64,000 nt of DNA from Actinoallomurus liliacearum (GTDB taxonomy: Bacteria; Actinomycetota; Actinomycetes; Streptosporangiales; Streptosporangiaceae), in assembly GCF_039542035.1 (NCBI RefSeq), contig NZ_BAABHJ010000012.1:124001-188000 (forward strand), written 5' to 3'. Shown here piece after piece: positions 50,135 through 58,651 of this stretch; position 1 is the stretch's first letter, and every line of letters begins with the position of its first letter. Position numbers and translations under genes: made by a program. The notes under the pieces were generated by a model, which saw nothing but the letters and a program-made list of their open reading frames with translations, did no database searches and had not been told where the DNA came from.

Positions 50135-50248
50135 TCAGAGGCAGACAGTGATGCTGTGCGAGCTGTGGCACAGCAGGCTCAGGCTGCTGTTCGTCTCGCC
50201 GCCACCACCCGGGGTGGACTCCATGCCCTGCATGTCGAGAAGCGTCAT
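50135..50248 (-). CDS. ramS: RamS/AmfS-like class III lanthipeptide precursor
   Basis: A 37-residue precursor gene too short for usual gene calling. AGGAGG precedes its ATG at 9 bases. The leader MTLLDMQGMESTPGGGGE matches the Leu-rich LLDLQ-type leader of AmfS/RamS peptides. The core TNSSLSLLCHSSHSITVCL has two Ser-rich segments ending in Cys; the second is the SxxSxxxC labionin motif and the first is SxxSxxC. The expected product has two (methyl)lanthionine or labionin rings, like SapB. It sits directly after LanKC and before the exporter genes. Confidence 0.85.
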   Translation of the reverse strand: MTLLDMQGMESTPGGGGETNSSLSLLCHSSHSITVCL

Positions 50249-50254
50249 CGTGTT

Positions 50255-52816
50255 TCACCTCCTCGCCGTGTTCGTGTCTCCGACACCCGCGAGGGTTCTC
50301 GCGGGTTGCTCTGGTGCCGCCAGGAACGGCAGGTGGACCGGCCGGTCGTGCAGTGCCGCGCCGAGCGCGAGCAGGACGCCGGCGGTCCCGGTGCCCAGGT
50401 CCATCGAGAGCCGGAGCAGGTTCTCGCCGATGAAGGCCAGGCCGCCCTCGTACGAGACGGCGTGCCAGGCCAGGTCGCGGATGTGCGCCGCCGCCCGCGG
50501 ATCGCCCTGCCGGGCGAGGTGGAGGAGCATTCCCGCGCGCCCGCTGAACAGGCCGGACTGGGCGTAGTAGACCGAGCGGGCGGCGACCCGGATCGCCTCG
50601 CGGGCCTCCCGGAACCGCTCGTCCTCCCGGTGGGCGAGATAGTCGTCGATCACGAGACCGATCCCCACGCTGCCCCGGCCGAGGTACGGCAGGATCCGTG
50701 AGCCCTCGTCGACGTGCAGCGCGCCGTTCTTGTCGGTCACGCATCGCTGGAGGTCCAGCCGGATGGCCGCAGCGGCCAGGTCGAGAAGGTTCGGGTCGCC
50801 GGTGCGCTCGTAGAACCGGACGAACATCAGCGCGGGGCCGGACATCCCGCGCAGCAGCCCGGGTCGGGCGGGCGCCTCGGTCGCCGCCACGACCTGGTCG
50901 GCGACCGACTGTGCGGCCCGCGCCGCCGCGTCCCGGAGGGCCGGCGCCTCCAGCGGCCCGGCGAGCCGCTCCAGCGTGAGCGCGATGCCCGGCAGTCCGC
51001 CGTACAGGTCGGTGCCGAGACGATCCCACCGCTCGCTGAGGCAGATGTCGACGACCTTGCCCGCGGCGTCGAGGTGCCCGAGGTGGGCCAGCGTGAAGGC
51101 GGCGCCGTACAGCCCGTCGTACAGACCGAGACCGCTGCCGGGTGGGGGGTTCGTGGCGTGCTCGATCAGCCAGCCATCGTGCTCGACCGCGCATCCGGTG
51201 ACGTCCAGGGCGTAAAGGACGCCCGCCGCGCCGTACGCCAGGCCGAGGGCGGTGCCGCCGAACTGCTGGATGTCGCCGGGGAACAGCCGGTCGTCGCGGT
51301 CCGGCGTGGCACTGGCCAGGATCGCCCTGCTCAGCGCCGAGCGCGCCTCTTCCCAACCGCCCGGATCGGGCTGGATCGAGGGGATGGACCCGACGATCCG
51401 GCTTTCCGTGGCGACGTCACGGGAGATCTCCGCCACGGCCGACTCGAGGTAGCCGTCCGGCAGCGGGAACCGCTCGGCGATCACCTCGGCGAGGTGGGCT
51501 GCCTTCGTACGGTCGAGCTGGAAGATCGTGGTCAGCGGCGCGAACAGCGCGAGCTTGAGGCACGCGAGGCAGTATCGGTCGACGGCGACGCCCCGACGGT
51601 CCGGCGGGGCGAGGAATCCCGGGTTGGCGAGGATCTGCCGGCCCTCGTCGGCGGCCGGCGCCGCCGTCTCGAAGTCGATCAGCGCGACGGTGTCGTCCGG
51701 GCGCACCATGATGTTGAACATGTGCAGGTCGTTGAAGACGATCCCGCGGGAGTGCACGGCCTCGACGACGCGTTCGGTGCTCTCGTAGACCTGCAGCGCC
51801 CACGCGGTGTACTCGGCGACCCGGCCCGGATCGGGTTCGGGGTCGAGCAGCGGATGCCGCTCGGCGAAGAAGGTGTTGAGCGGCCGTCCCTCGACGAACT
51901 CCTGAACGAGGAACTCATGGTGGCCGAGGGTGAAGTAGTCGTGCACCGCGGGCACGCCGTCGATGCCGGCGAGGCGCCGCATCATGTCGCGCTCGCGGCG
52001 GAGCCGGGTCACCGCGTCGGCGCCGTCGGCCGCCAGTCCGGCGTACGGCCGGCCCTCCTTGAGCACGACGCGTTCGCCGGTCCGGGTGTCCTCGGCGGCG
52101 TAGACGCCGCCGCCGTTGGAGAAGTGGAGCGCCTCGGTCACCTGGTACGGCAGGCCCGCCATCGTCACCGCGTTGCGGGCGTCCAGGTGAGGGCGCAGGC
52201 AGTCCGGCACGGTAACCCAGTCCGGCACCCGGAAGACCGGGTCCCGGCGGTCGGGTACGAGCCGTCCCTCGCCGTCCTCGATGGCCGAGACGAGCCGTCC
52301 GTCCTCGTCCTTGCAGTGGCGCTCGGCGAAGCCACCGTAGCGCACGTAGAGCGGGCCGTCCCCGATCCGCAGGTCGGTGAGGATGTACGGACCGGGCTCG
52401 CCGGCGAGGAGTTCGCCGAGGTCGTGCAGGATCCGCTCGAGCTCGGCGTCATTCCGCGGGTAAATGGTGATGAGTTTCCCGCTCCCCCCGCGTCCCGCGT
52501 ATTTCGCGTTGCGCATCAGAAGGACGTCGGAACTGCGTAGGTGCTTGAACGAAACCGTCCTGGGAACGCAGTAGTCCCGGACTCGGACGAGCACGTCTTC
52601 GGCGTTCTCGTGACACGCCGACACGTGGATCTTCCAGCCCTGGCGGGGGATCTCCTGGGCCGGCGGGACGTAGACCAGCCATTCGCTACGGCGAATCCGC
52701 TGCCATCCCTCGGGGAGAGGCTCGTCGGCGATGGCGAAAGCCGGGCTCTCCTGACCGTCCATGACGTCATAGAAGAGCCGGTCTTTCTGGCAATACACCT
52801 CGTACTGCTTTTCCAC
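50255..52816 (-). CDS. ramC: RamC-like class III lanthipeptide synthetase (LanKC)
   Basis: An 853-residue trifunctional synthetase. Residues about 1-200 are the lyase-like domain. Residues about 220-480 are the Ser/Thr kinase domain, with ATP-binding Lys in VVLKEGRPY, FNDLHMFNIMV as catalytic loop and LIDFETA as the DFG-like motif. The C-terminal third is a LanC-like cyclase that lacks the Cys-Cys-His zinc site, as in class III. It phosphorylates and dehydrates precursor Ser/Thr and then forms the rings. It starts at a GTG at 52816 and ends 6 bp before the precursor gene, so the order is ramC-ramS-ramA-ramB. Confidence 0.85.
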   Translation of the reverse strand: MEKQYEVYCQKDRLFYDVMDGQESPAFAIADEPLPEGWQRIRRSEWLVYVPPAQEIPRQGWKIHVSACHENAEDVLVRVRDYCVPRTVSFKHLRSSDVLLMRNAKYAGRGGSGKLITIYPRNDAELERILHDLGELLAGEPGPYILTDLRIGDGPLYVRYGGFAERHCKDEDGRLVSAIEDGEGRLVPDRRDPVFRVPDWVTVPDCLRPHLDARNAVTMAGLPYQVTEALHFSNGGGVYAAEDTRTGERVVLKEGRPYAGLAADGADAVTRLRRERDMMRRLAGIDGVPAVHDYFTLGHHEFLVQEFVEGRPLNTFFAERHPLLDPEPDPGRVAEYTAWALQVYESTERVVEAVHSRGIVFNDLHMFNIMVRPDDTVALIDFETAAPAADEGRQILANPGFLAPPDRRGVAVDRYCLACLKLALFAPLTTIFQLDRTKAAHLAEVIAERFPLPDGYLESAVAEISRDVATESRIVGSIPSIQPDPGGWEEARSALSRAILASATPDRDDRLFPGDIQQFGGTALGLAYGAAGVLYALDVTGCAVEHDGWLIEHATNPPPGSGLGLYDGLYGAAFTLAHLGHLDAAGKVVDICLSERWDRLGTDLYGGLPGIALTLERLAGPLEAPALRDAAARAAQSVADQVVAATEAPARPGLLRGMSGPALMFVRFYERTGDPNLLDLAAAAIRLDLQRCVTDKNGALHVDEGSRILPYLGRGSVGIGLVIDDYLAHREDERFREAREAIRVAARSVYYAQSGLFSGRAGMLLHLARQGDPRAAAHIRDLAWHAVSYEGGLAFIGENLLRLSMDLGTGTAGVLLALGAALHDRPVHLPFLAAPEQPARTLAGVGDTNTARR

Positions 52817-52918
52817 CGCTGTGTCCTCTGCTCGGAGGAGTGGGCTGGTCTGGTGAGTTCCGGGTGTTACGAGAAGAGAGAATGGCAGGGCGCGCTATGC
52901 GTCGCCTAGGGACAAGTG

Positions 52919-52935
52919 TCACGAATGACTCGTGA
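52919..52935. promoter_or_regulatory. Inverted repeat upstream of ramC
   Basis: TCACGA-N5-TCGTGA is a perfect 6-bp inverted repeat about 105 bp upstream of the ramC start. It is the only clear symmetrical site in the ram promoter region and a candidate RamR-type binding site; direct evidence is absent. Confidence 0.4.
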
Positions 52936-53468
52936 ACATGTCCTATGGCGGCATGTGACCGTGAAAGGGAACAAGCAGGCGGACAGGGCATCTGCCCAGA
53001 TGGCTGCCTTTTCGGGAATGGCTACCAGACGGTATCGAACGATGTGGGCGATTCTCGCGACCTTCGTTCTGGGACGCGTTCGGTGGTGCTCCCCGGGCAC
53101 CGCCGGCCCCGCGCCCCGTCTCACCGCTCGGTTCGCCGCCCTGCCTGTGGGGCGGGCGCGACGCGGGCCGGGGGAAGGGGCCCGTTCCGGCCCGGTCCGG
53201 CCGGGACGAAGGGACCTGACGGCAATGCGCACGACGGCGACTGATGGCAGGATGGGGCGACGACGGACCGGGTGTCGGCCGGCCGAGCAATGGATCTGTA
53301 TTGCGTCGGATAAAACGCGATGATCTTCTGCGAGAGGCCGCGCCGGTCAGGTTAGATCAGTGTCACCTTCGGGTATCCGTTACACGGTGTCCGACGGTAA
53401 TGACTATGCGTATCAAGCATGCCGGTCAGCTGGGCTGTTCGACCGGCTATCCGGTGAGGAGAAGGCAC
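52936..53468. other. Region without convincing genes
   Basis: About 530 bp beyond the ram promoter. Several short open frames exist on both strands, none with a good start signal or recognisable domain. The segment 53330-53410 is AT-richer than the rest and may be the promoter of the DUF397 gene. Nothing else is supported. Confidence 0.4.
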
Positions 53469-53639
53469 ATGGCTGCCGATCCAGGCTCACTCGCCCTGGC
53501 AACACCTTGGCGCAAAAGCACGCGCAGCGCATCGGGCGCCTGTGTCGAGGCCGCCGTCGCGAAGGTCCTGCGCTCGGGTCCGGATGCGAGCGCAGCTGAC
53601 GCACACGGGGCCGACACTTCGGGGCCGTCCGGCGACTGA
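53469..53639 (+). CDS. Truncated DUF397-like protein
   Basis: A 56-residue protein with AGGAGAAGG before its ATG. The start TPWRKSTRSASGACVEAAVAKV is a clear DUF397 N-terminus (WRKSSRS...CVEVA). The C-terminal strand with VRDSK is absent and replaced by a Ser/Asp/Gly-rich tail. DUF397 genes usually sit next to an XRE regulator; none is present. It is probably a degenerate remnant at the edge of the TnpB region. Confidence 0.55.
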   Translation: MAADPGSLALATPWRKSTRSASGACVEAAVAKVLRSGPDASAADAHGADTSGPSGD

Positions 53640-53707
53640 GCCTTGCCGGCGTTCGTTCGCGCGTCTTGCGATCGCCATCAGGCGAGGCGGCGGCGACGAT
53701 CAGACGG

Positions 53708-53725
53708 CCGGCGGGGTCCCGCCGG
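53708..53725. terminator. Short GC hairpin after the DUF397 gene
   Basis: CCGGCGGG-GT-CCCGCCGG is an 8-bp stem with a 2-nt loop as written (a 4-nt loop in practice), about 70 bp past the DUF397 stop. It is a probable weak terminator without a T tract. Confidence 0.35.
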
Positions 53726-53836
53726 TCATCTGAGTGACGGCCGCTGTCGTGGACAACACTGCGGCCCTCGGCGAACGTCCGGGTCTGATGTCCATCACGG
53801 TGACATCAACCGATCGTATTGGTAAAGTCACATGGC

Positions 53837-55114
53837 GTGAAACTGGCGGTGCAGGTGAAGCTGCTGTCGACGCCTGAGCAGGCGGCGGCGCTGGCGGCGA
53901 CCCTGTCCCTGTGTAACACCACGGCGAATGAGGTGTCGGCGGTCGCGTTCGCCCAGTGCGTGTTCGGCCGGCAGAAGCTGCAAAAGCTGGTGTACGCGGA
54001 TTTGAAGGCGCGGGGGTTGTCGGCGCAGCCCGCGTTACATGTGATCCGTAAGGTCGCCGACGCCTACACCACGCTGCATGCTCAGATCGAGGCGGGTCTG
54101 CTGGGCGGTGAGCACTCACGTCGGCGCCGCAAGGCCGTCTCCAAGCCCATCACCGTACGAGGCGACGCTGCCCAGCCGTTCGATGACCGATGCCTGTCCT
54201 GGCAGATGGACGCCCGCACCATCTCGATCTGGACCGTCCAGGGTCGTCTTCGCGGCATCGCCTTCACCGGTGAGCCCGGGCAGCTCAAGTTCCTGGCGGC
54301 CCACCGCAAGGGCGAGACCGATCTGGTGCACCGCGATGGGATGTTCTTTCTGATCGCCACCTGTGAGGTCGAAGCGGCCCCACGATTCGAGCCTGTCGAT
54401 TGGATCGGGGTGGATCGGGGGATCGTGAACCTGGCCACCACCTCCGACGGCGACAACCACCAGGGCAAGGGCCTTGCGCGGTACCGCCGGCGCCAGGCCC
54501 GGCTGCGTACCGAACTGCAGGCCAAAAAGAGCGCGGGCAGCCGGTCGGCCGCTCGCCGTCTGGCCCGCCGCGCACAGCGGGAGGCGCGGCACGCCGCCAA
54601 TGAGAACCACAAGATCAGTAAGACGATCGTGGCCGATGCCCGACGCACCGGACGCGGTATCGCGCTGGAGGAACTGAGCGGGATACGCGATCGGGTACGG
54701 CTCAGGCGGCACCAGCGGGCCACACTCTCTTCTTGGCCGTTCCACCAGCTCGGCACCTTCATCCAGTACAAGGCCCAGCGGGCCGGGGTGCCGTTCTTAG
54801 AGGTGGACCCGGCCTACACCTCCCAGCGGTGTCCCGTGCCATGGTGCGGGCGCACCGAGCGGGCCAACCGGCCCGACCGGAACACCTTTCGTTGTCGCCG
54901 GTGCGGGTTCGCTGGCCCCGCCGACGTCATCGCCGCCACCAACATCCGGAAACGGGCGCGGGTGGCGTGGGCATTCGTCAGCATGCCCGTCCCTGACCCC
55001 GACACTAGGGGGAAGGGAGATGCGACCCTGGCACGACACCCAGCCGCGACGGGGAGCGCGACAAGGCGTGAACACCCGAGCCCCAAGCTCGAACGTTCAC
55101 GGCCGAGAAGCTGA
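53837..55114 (+). CDS. tnpB: TnpB (IS200/IS605 OrfB family) RNA-guided nuclease
   Basis: A 425-residue TnpB. The RuvC-type triad is intact: Asp193 (IGVDRGIVNLAT), Glu278 (IALEEL) and Asp363 (PADVIAATN). The zinc finger CPVPWC...CRRC (Cys332, 337, 353, 356) is complete. I start at the GTG at 53837. There is no TnpA, so this is a stand-alone (IS1341-type) element. The C-terminal 40 residues, after the last Asp, are low-complexity and overlap the region where the guide RNA scaffold of such elements lies. The stop codon falls inside an RNA hairpin. Confidence 0.85.
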   Translation: MKLAVQVKLLSTPEQAAALAATLSLCNTTANEVSAVAFAQCVFGRQKLQKLVYADLKARGLSAQPALHVIRKVADAYTTLHAQIEAGLLGGEHSRRRRKAVSKPITVRGDAAQPFDDRCLSWQMDARTISIWTVQGRLRGIAFTGEPGQLKFLAAHRKGETDLVHRDGMFFLIATCEVEAAPRFEPVDWIGVDRGIVNLATTSDGDNHQGKGLARYRRRQARLRTELQAKKSAGSRSAARRLARRAQREARHAANENHKISKTIVADARRTGRGIALEELSGIRDRVRLRRHQRATLSSWPFHQLGTFIQYKAQRAGVPFLEVDPAYTSQRCPVPWCGRTERANRPDRNTFRCRRCGFAGPADVIAATNIRKRARVAWAFVSMPVPDPDTRGKGDATLARHPAATGSATRREHPSPKLERSRPRS

Positions 55115-55127
55115 CAGGGAATCAGCT
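55109..55127 (+). ncRNA. Candidate omegaRNA scaffold hairpin at the TnpB right end
   Basis: AGCTGA-N7-TCAGCT is a perfect 6-bp hairpin that contains the tnpB stop codon and lies at its 3' boundary. TnpB guide RNAs overlap the 3' end of the gene and end at the right end of the element, so this hairpin is a plausible last scaffold element, with the guide region starting just downstream (from about 55130). The 5' limit is not visible. Confidence 0.4.
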
Positions 55128-55164
55128 CGCGAGGCGATGCGCGGCCTATGCGTGCGGTAGACGG

Positions 55165-55290
55165 CTCGGGCGATCTTCGGGGTCGTCGCCCTGCAGACTG
55201 TGACCGTTCTCGTCAGCGGTATCGGCGGTTGACACGGACCCCGGGGGCGTTGCGTCGACTTAGTCGAGCGGTAGGGACGGTCGATGGGCC
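55165..55290. repeat. Partial copy of the flavin reductase 3' region
   Basis: This stretch matches 56225-56350 with scattered differences: both share GTCGTCGCCCTG and GTCAGCGGTATCGGCGGTTG, then CGGA and TAGTCGA-type blocks. 56225-56350 spans a 27-codon ORF and the end of the flavin reductase gene. The left copy has a nonsense codon in the small ORF and no reductase frame. The pair forms imperfect direct repeats around the DUF6082 gene. Confidence 0.65.
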
Positions 55291-55487
55291 GATCATCTTG
55301 CGGGTGCCCGTCGCCAGGCGTTTCGTCGTTACAGGTGCAGAGCGCCCCCTGCGTAAATGTGTCAAACAGCACCGACACTGACCAGGTCGTCAGATAGTGT
55401 CCAATAGACCCTGATCCTGGTCAAACCTAGGTCCGAACAAGGGATCGGCGATCGTTTACGAGGGAGTCTGATATTAAGAGCCCTATT

Positions 55488-56198
55488 ATGGTCATTACGG
55501 CCACAATAACGGGATTCTTCTTGGCGTTGACGTGTGTCGCGTTGTCGCCATTGGCGCTGGATCGGGCGGGAGCCACATATCATGCCAATTGGTTGCAGTT
55601 GGCCAACATAGGGCAAGCCTATGAAGGCGCGATCTCCCTGCTGACCATTTTTACGCTGCTGGGGGTAGTGATATCGGTCGTGCTTCAGGTGAAAGAGGTC
55701 AAGGCGAACCGGATGCAAAATCTGCGATCGATGCACTTGGGATTGATGCAGATTGCTTTGAGTGACCCGATCTACGGACGTACGTGGACCGCTTCTGGCG
55801 CTGCGACCTCCAAAGAGCGACTGCAAGAAGTTCAGTTCATAAATATAGTGTTCTGGTTCCTTATGTTGCAGTGGGAGCTCGGTGAGATGACGGAGTCGCG
55901 TCTACGGGAGACCTTCTCGAAGGAGATGTTCCCAAACGCTGCGTCACGCGAATACTGGGAGCATGCCGGAGAGATCGTGACCAAGGGTGCGGAGACGCGG
56001 AAGCAGATGCGATTTTACGCCATCGTGGAGCAGGAATACCGTAAGGCGGTTACTCAGGGTAAGGCTTCCGTTCCTTCGGCTACCCAAATAGCCGAGGCCA
56101 GAAGGCGAAAAATCCGAAGGAACACCACTGTTGGTCTGGTGGCCTTTGGGGCGCCTATCGTGTCACTCGTCCTGGCGTTCAAGCGTAAGACTCGCTGA
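55488..56198 (+). CDS. DUF6082-type membrane protein
   Basis: A 236-residue protein with two N-terminal helices (MVITATITGFFLALTCVALS; AISLLTIFTLLGVVISVVLQ) and a soluble domain. The GQAYEGAISLL and LRSMHLGLMQIALSDPIYGR segments match the DUF6082 pattern known in actinomycetes. A third helix lies near the C-terminus (GLVAFGAPIVSLVLAF). GC content is clearly lower than in all neighbours, which points to transfer. It lies between two copies of the flavin reductase end. Function unknown. Confidence 0.65.
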   Translation: MVITATITGFFLALTCVALSPLALDRAGATYHANWLQLANIGQAYEGAISLLTIFTLLGVVISVVLQVKEVKANRMQNLRSMHLGLMQIALSDPIYGRTWTASGAATSKERLQEVQFINIVFWFLMLQWELGEMTESRLRETFSKEMFPNAASREYWEHAGEIVTKGAETRKQMRFYAIVEQEYRKAVTQGKASVPSATQIAEARRRKIRRNTTVGLVAFGAPIVSLVLAFKRKTR

Positions 56199-56210
56199 TC
56201 GGATCGCGCC

Positions 56211-56294
56211 GTGTCCCCTGGACGCGGCAGAGCGGTCTTCGGGATCGTCGCCCTGCTGGCCGTGATCGTTATCGTCAGCGGTATCGGCGGTTGA
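56211..56294 (+). CDS. Possible 27-residue single-helix peptide
   Basis: A GTG at 56211 opens a 27-codon frame reading SPGRGRAVFGIVALLAVIVI then VSGIGG, a single membrane helix. There is no clear Shine-Dalgarno. The corresponding stretch in the left repeat (55165 onward) keeps the FG/VALL pattern but is stopped upstream by TAG. It may be the C-terminal end of a lost gene. It overlaps the flavin reductase stop region on the other strand. Confidence 0.25.
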   Translation: MSPGRGRAVFGIVALLAVIVIVSGIGG

Positions 56295-56766
56295 CGCGGA
56301 TCAGGGGCGGCCGTCCGGCGTCGACGTAGTCGACCGCGAGGGCCTCGGCGATGAAGAGCACATGGTCACCCGCCGTGACGTGCTGCCGGGTCTCGCACTC
56401 CAGAGCGGCCGAGCCTCCCTCGATCACCAGCGCGCCGGAACTCGGGCCCCGATGGTGCGGCTCTCCGGCGATCAGCAGCCGAGCGCTGGGCCGGCCCGCC
56501 GCCGCGAACCGGCCGGCGATCGCCCGCTGGGCCGCGGACAGCACCGTCACGGCCCAGCGATCGCACCGGTGCAGGACCTCGCCGAGGTACGAGCCGGTGC
56601 CGACGCCGATCAGGACCATCGGCGGGTCGAGGGAGACGGAGGAGAACGCGGTCAGGGTCGTGCCGATGTCGTCACGTCCGTCCCGTACGGTCACGACCAC
56701 GACGCCGGTCGCGAACGTCGCCAGCGCCTCGGTGAAGTCGGCCGGCGTGACCTCGCCCACGGTCAC
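56275..56766 (-). CDS. Flavin reductase family protein
   Basis: A 163-residue flavin reductase-like (HpaC/FMN-binding split-barrel) protein. Typical segments are ATFATGVVVVTVRDGRD near the start, TLTAFSSVSLDPPMVLIGV for the FMN site, and DHVLFIAEALAVDY near the end. It would supply reduced flavin to a monooxygenase, but no partner monooxygenase is adjacent. Its 3' end is partly duplicated at 55165-55290. Confidence 0.8.
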   Translation of the reverse strand: MTVGEVTPADFTEALATFATGVVVVTVRDGRDDIGTTLTAFSSVSLDPPMVLIGVGTGSYLGEVLHRCDRWAVTVLSAAQRAIAGRFAAAGRPSARLLIAGEPHHRGPSSGALVIEGGSAALECETRQHVTAGDHVLFIAEALAVDYVDAGRPPLIRVNRRYR

Positions 56767-56800
56767 GCCGTGCCGGGTCCGGGCGTGCGCCCGGTCCCCA

Positions 56801-58513
56801 TCAGCGGATCTCCCAGGCGCCCGGCAGCATCAGCGGGCCGCCGGAGGGCAGGCCGATACGCGTGGCGACTCCGGTGAGCGGGCCCCACGCGTCCACGCGC
56901 GCGCTCGCGGCCGTACGGTCGTCGCTGGACTCGGCCGGACGAAGACGATCGAGCGGCGAGACGCGAGGGTAGGCCCGCACGGGCGCGTCGGCGGCCAGCC
57001 CGGCCTTCTTCCTCGCCAGGTCGAGGGCGTACGCCAGTCCGCCGAGCTCGTCGACCAGGCCGCGTTCGTGGGCGTCGGCGCCGGTCCACACCCGCCCCCG
57101 GGCCAGCTCGTGCACGCGCTCGCGGGACATCGCGCGGCCCTCGGCCACCTTGCCGACGAAGTCGTCGTACACCCGGTCGAGGAAGGTGTTGATCCGCGAC
57201 CACTCCTCGTCGGTGAAGTCACGCGTCGGCGCGTACATCCGGGCGTGCGCGCCGTGCTCCACGCTGCCGAGCCCGATGCCGAGCCGGTCGAGCAGGTCAC
57301 CGATGACCGGCTTGCCGATGACGACCCCGATCGAGCCGGTCAGCGTGCCCGGCTGCGCCACGATGGTGTCGGCGGGCGCCGCCACGAAGTAGCCGCCCGA
57401 CGCGGCGACGTTGCCCATCGACACGATGACGGGCTTGCCGGCCTTGCGGGCGAGCACGACCTCGCGCCAGATCGTGTCCGACGCGACGTACGAACCGCCG
57501 GGGCTGTCGACCCGGAACACGATCGCCTTGACCTTGTCGTCCCGGGCCGCCGTGCGGAACGCCGCCGCGACGGTGTCCGAGCCGATCGAGGCGCCCTGTC
57601 CCGGCAGGAGGCCGCGACCGCTCCGGCCCAGCCGGATCGGCCCATGCCCCTGGATCAGCGCGACGACGTCCTGCTGGGGGCGGGGTATCCGCTTGGTCAC
57701 GGCCTGACCCCGGTTGTACCGCGCGACGTAGCGCAGCCGGACCTCGCCGCCGCGGAAGCCGCCGGCCGCGGCGCGGACCTCGGCGTAGATCTCGTCGCGG
57801 TAGGCCAGCCGGTCGACCAGCCCGGCCTCGAGGGCCTCGGGGCCCAGGAGCGGCGCCTGGTCGATCAGCTCACGGACGCGCTCCTCCGGTAGCCCGCGCC
57901 CGGCGGCCACCCCCGCGACCACCTGCGCACCGATGGAGGAGACGATGCGGTCGGACATCTCCCGGTGCTCGGGGGTGTACGTGCGCTCCATGAAGGTGTT
58001 GGCGGCCGTCTTGTACTCGTGTCGCTTGGCGAAGCGCGGCGTGATCCCGGCCTTCTCCAGCGCCTCGTTGAAGAAGGGCTCTTCGAGCGCGACGCCGGTC
58101 AGCGCGAGATCCCCCGACGGCTGCAGGTAGATCCGCTCGAACGCGGTCGCCAGGTAATAGGGGACGGTCCCGCGGCCGGTCTCGCCGAAGGACTCGGCCC
58201 AGGCCACGGTCAGCTTGCCCGCGTCGCGGAACGCCTGGACGGCCGCCCGGAGCTCCTGGGCCACGGCCAGGCCGAGCCGGCCGCCGCCGATCCGTACGAT
58301 GAGCGCCTTGACGCGAGGGTCGGAACCGCCCTTCCGCAGCCCGGCCAGGACGTCCCGCAGGTGCGCCCGGCGCATCGAGACCAGCGCGGACACCGGGTCG
58401 GCGGGCGGCCCTTCGACGATCCCGTCGGTCAGGTCCAACTCGAGAATCAGCGGGGCGGTGCGCCGCTCCCGCGCGTCTTTCAGCAGGTCGACCACTGCTC
58501 CGGCATCCACCAT
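56801..58513 (-). CDS. sppA: SppA, signal peptide peptidase (67K type)
   Basis: A 570-residue double-domain SppA. The Lys of the Ser-Lys dyad is in HEYKTAANTF (N-terminal half), and the Ser is in NVAASGGYFVA (C-terminal half), as in long-form SppA, with GTLTGSIGVV in between. I start at the ATG at 58513 (VDAGAVVDLL), preferring it to the 9-residue longer frame. No classical membrane anchor is visible. It degrades cleaved signal peptides. The neighbour upstream is the chitinase, same strand. Confidence 0.85.
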   Translation of the reverse strand: MVDAGAVVDLLKDARERRTAPLILELDLTDGIVEGPPADPVSALVSMRRAHLRDVLAGLRKGGSDPRVKALIVRIGGGRLGLAVAQELRAAVQAFRDAGKLTVAWAESFGETGRGTVPYYLATAFERIYLQPSGDLALTGVALEEPFFNEALEKAGITPRFAKRHEYKTAANTFMERTYTPEHREMSDRIVSSIGAQVVAGVAAGRGLPEERVRELIDQAPLLGPEALEAGLVDRLAYRDEIYAEVRAAAGGFRGGEVRLRYVARYNRGQAVTKRIPRPQQDVVALIQGHGPIRLGRSGRGLLPGQGASIGSDTVAAAFRTAARDDKVKAIVFRVDSPGGSYVASDTIWREVVLARKAGKPVIVSMGNVAASGGYFVAAPADTIVAQPGTLTGSIGVVIGKPVIGDLLDRLGIGLGSVEHGAHARMYAPTRDFTDEEWSRINTFLDRVYDDFVGKVAEGRAMSRERVHELARGRVWTGADAHERGLVDELGGLAYALDLARKKAGLAADAPVRAYPRVSPLDRLRPAESSDDRTAASARVDAWGPLTGVATRIGLPSGGPLMLPGAWEIR

Positions 58514-58651
58514 GAGCCCAACCCTATGCGGCACGCGCACGTACCGGGGCGAGGCCTGGTGATCAGGCCGCAGGGTATTCGAGTCACCCGGCGGCCCTGG
58601 ACCGCCCCGTGTGGGCCGGCGCTCATGGACGGAACGCCGGCCCCGTACGGC

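Larger units (their letters stand above)
53815..55130 (+). mobile_element. Stand-alone IS605-type element (tnpB only)
   Basis: The element is defined by tnpB alone. Its left end is probably just before the GTG at 53837 and its right end at or just past the hairpin at 55127; no clear subterminal palindrome of an IS200/IS605 left end was seen. Without a TnpA it can move only if one acts in trans. Confidence 0.35.

Noticed and set aside
52916..53323. A 135-codon open frame upstream of the DUF397 gene
   Set aside because: Arg/Gly/Pro-rich low-complexity sequence with no domain, overlapping the ramC promoter inverted repeat.
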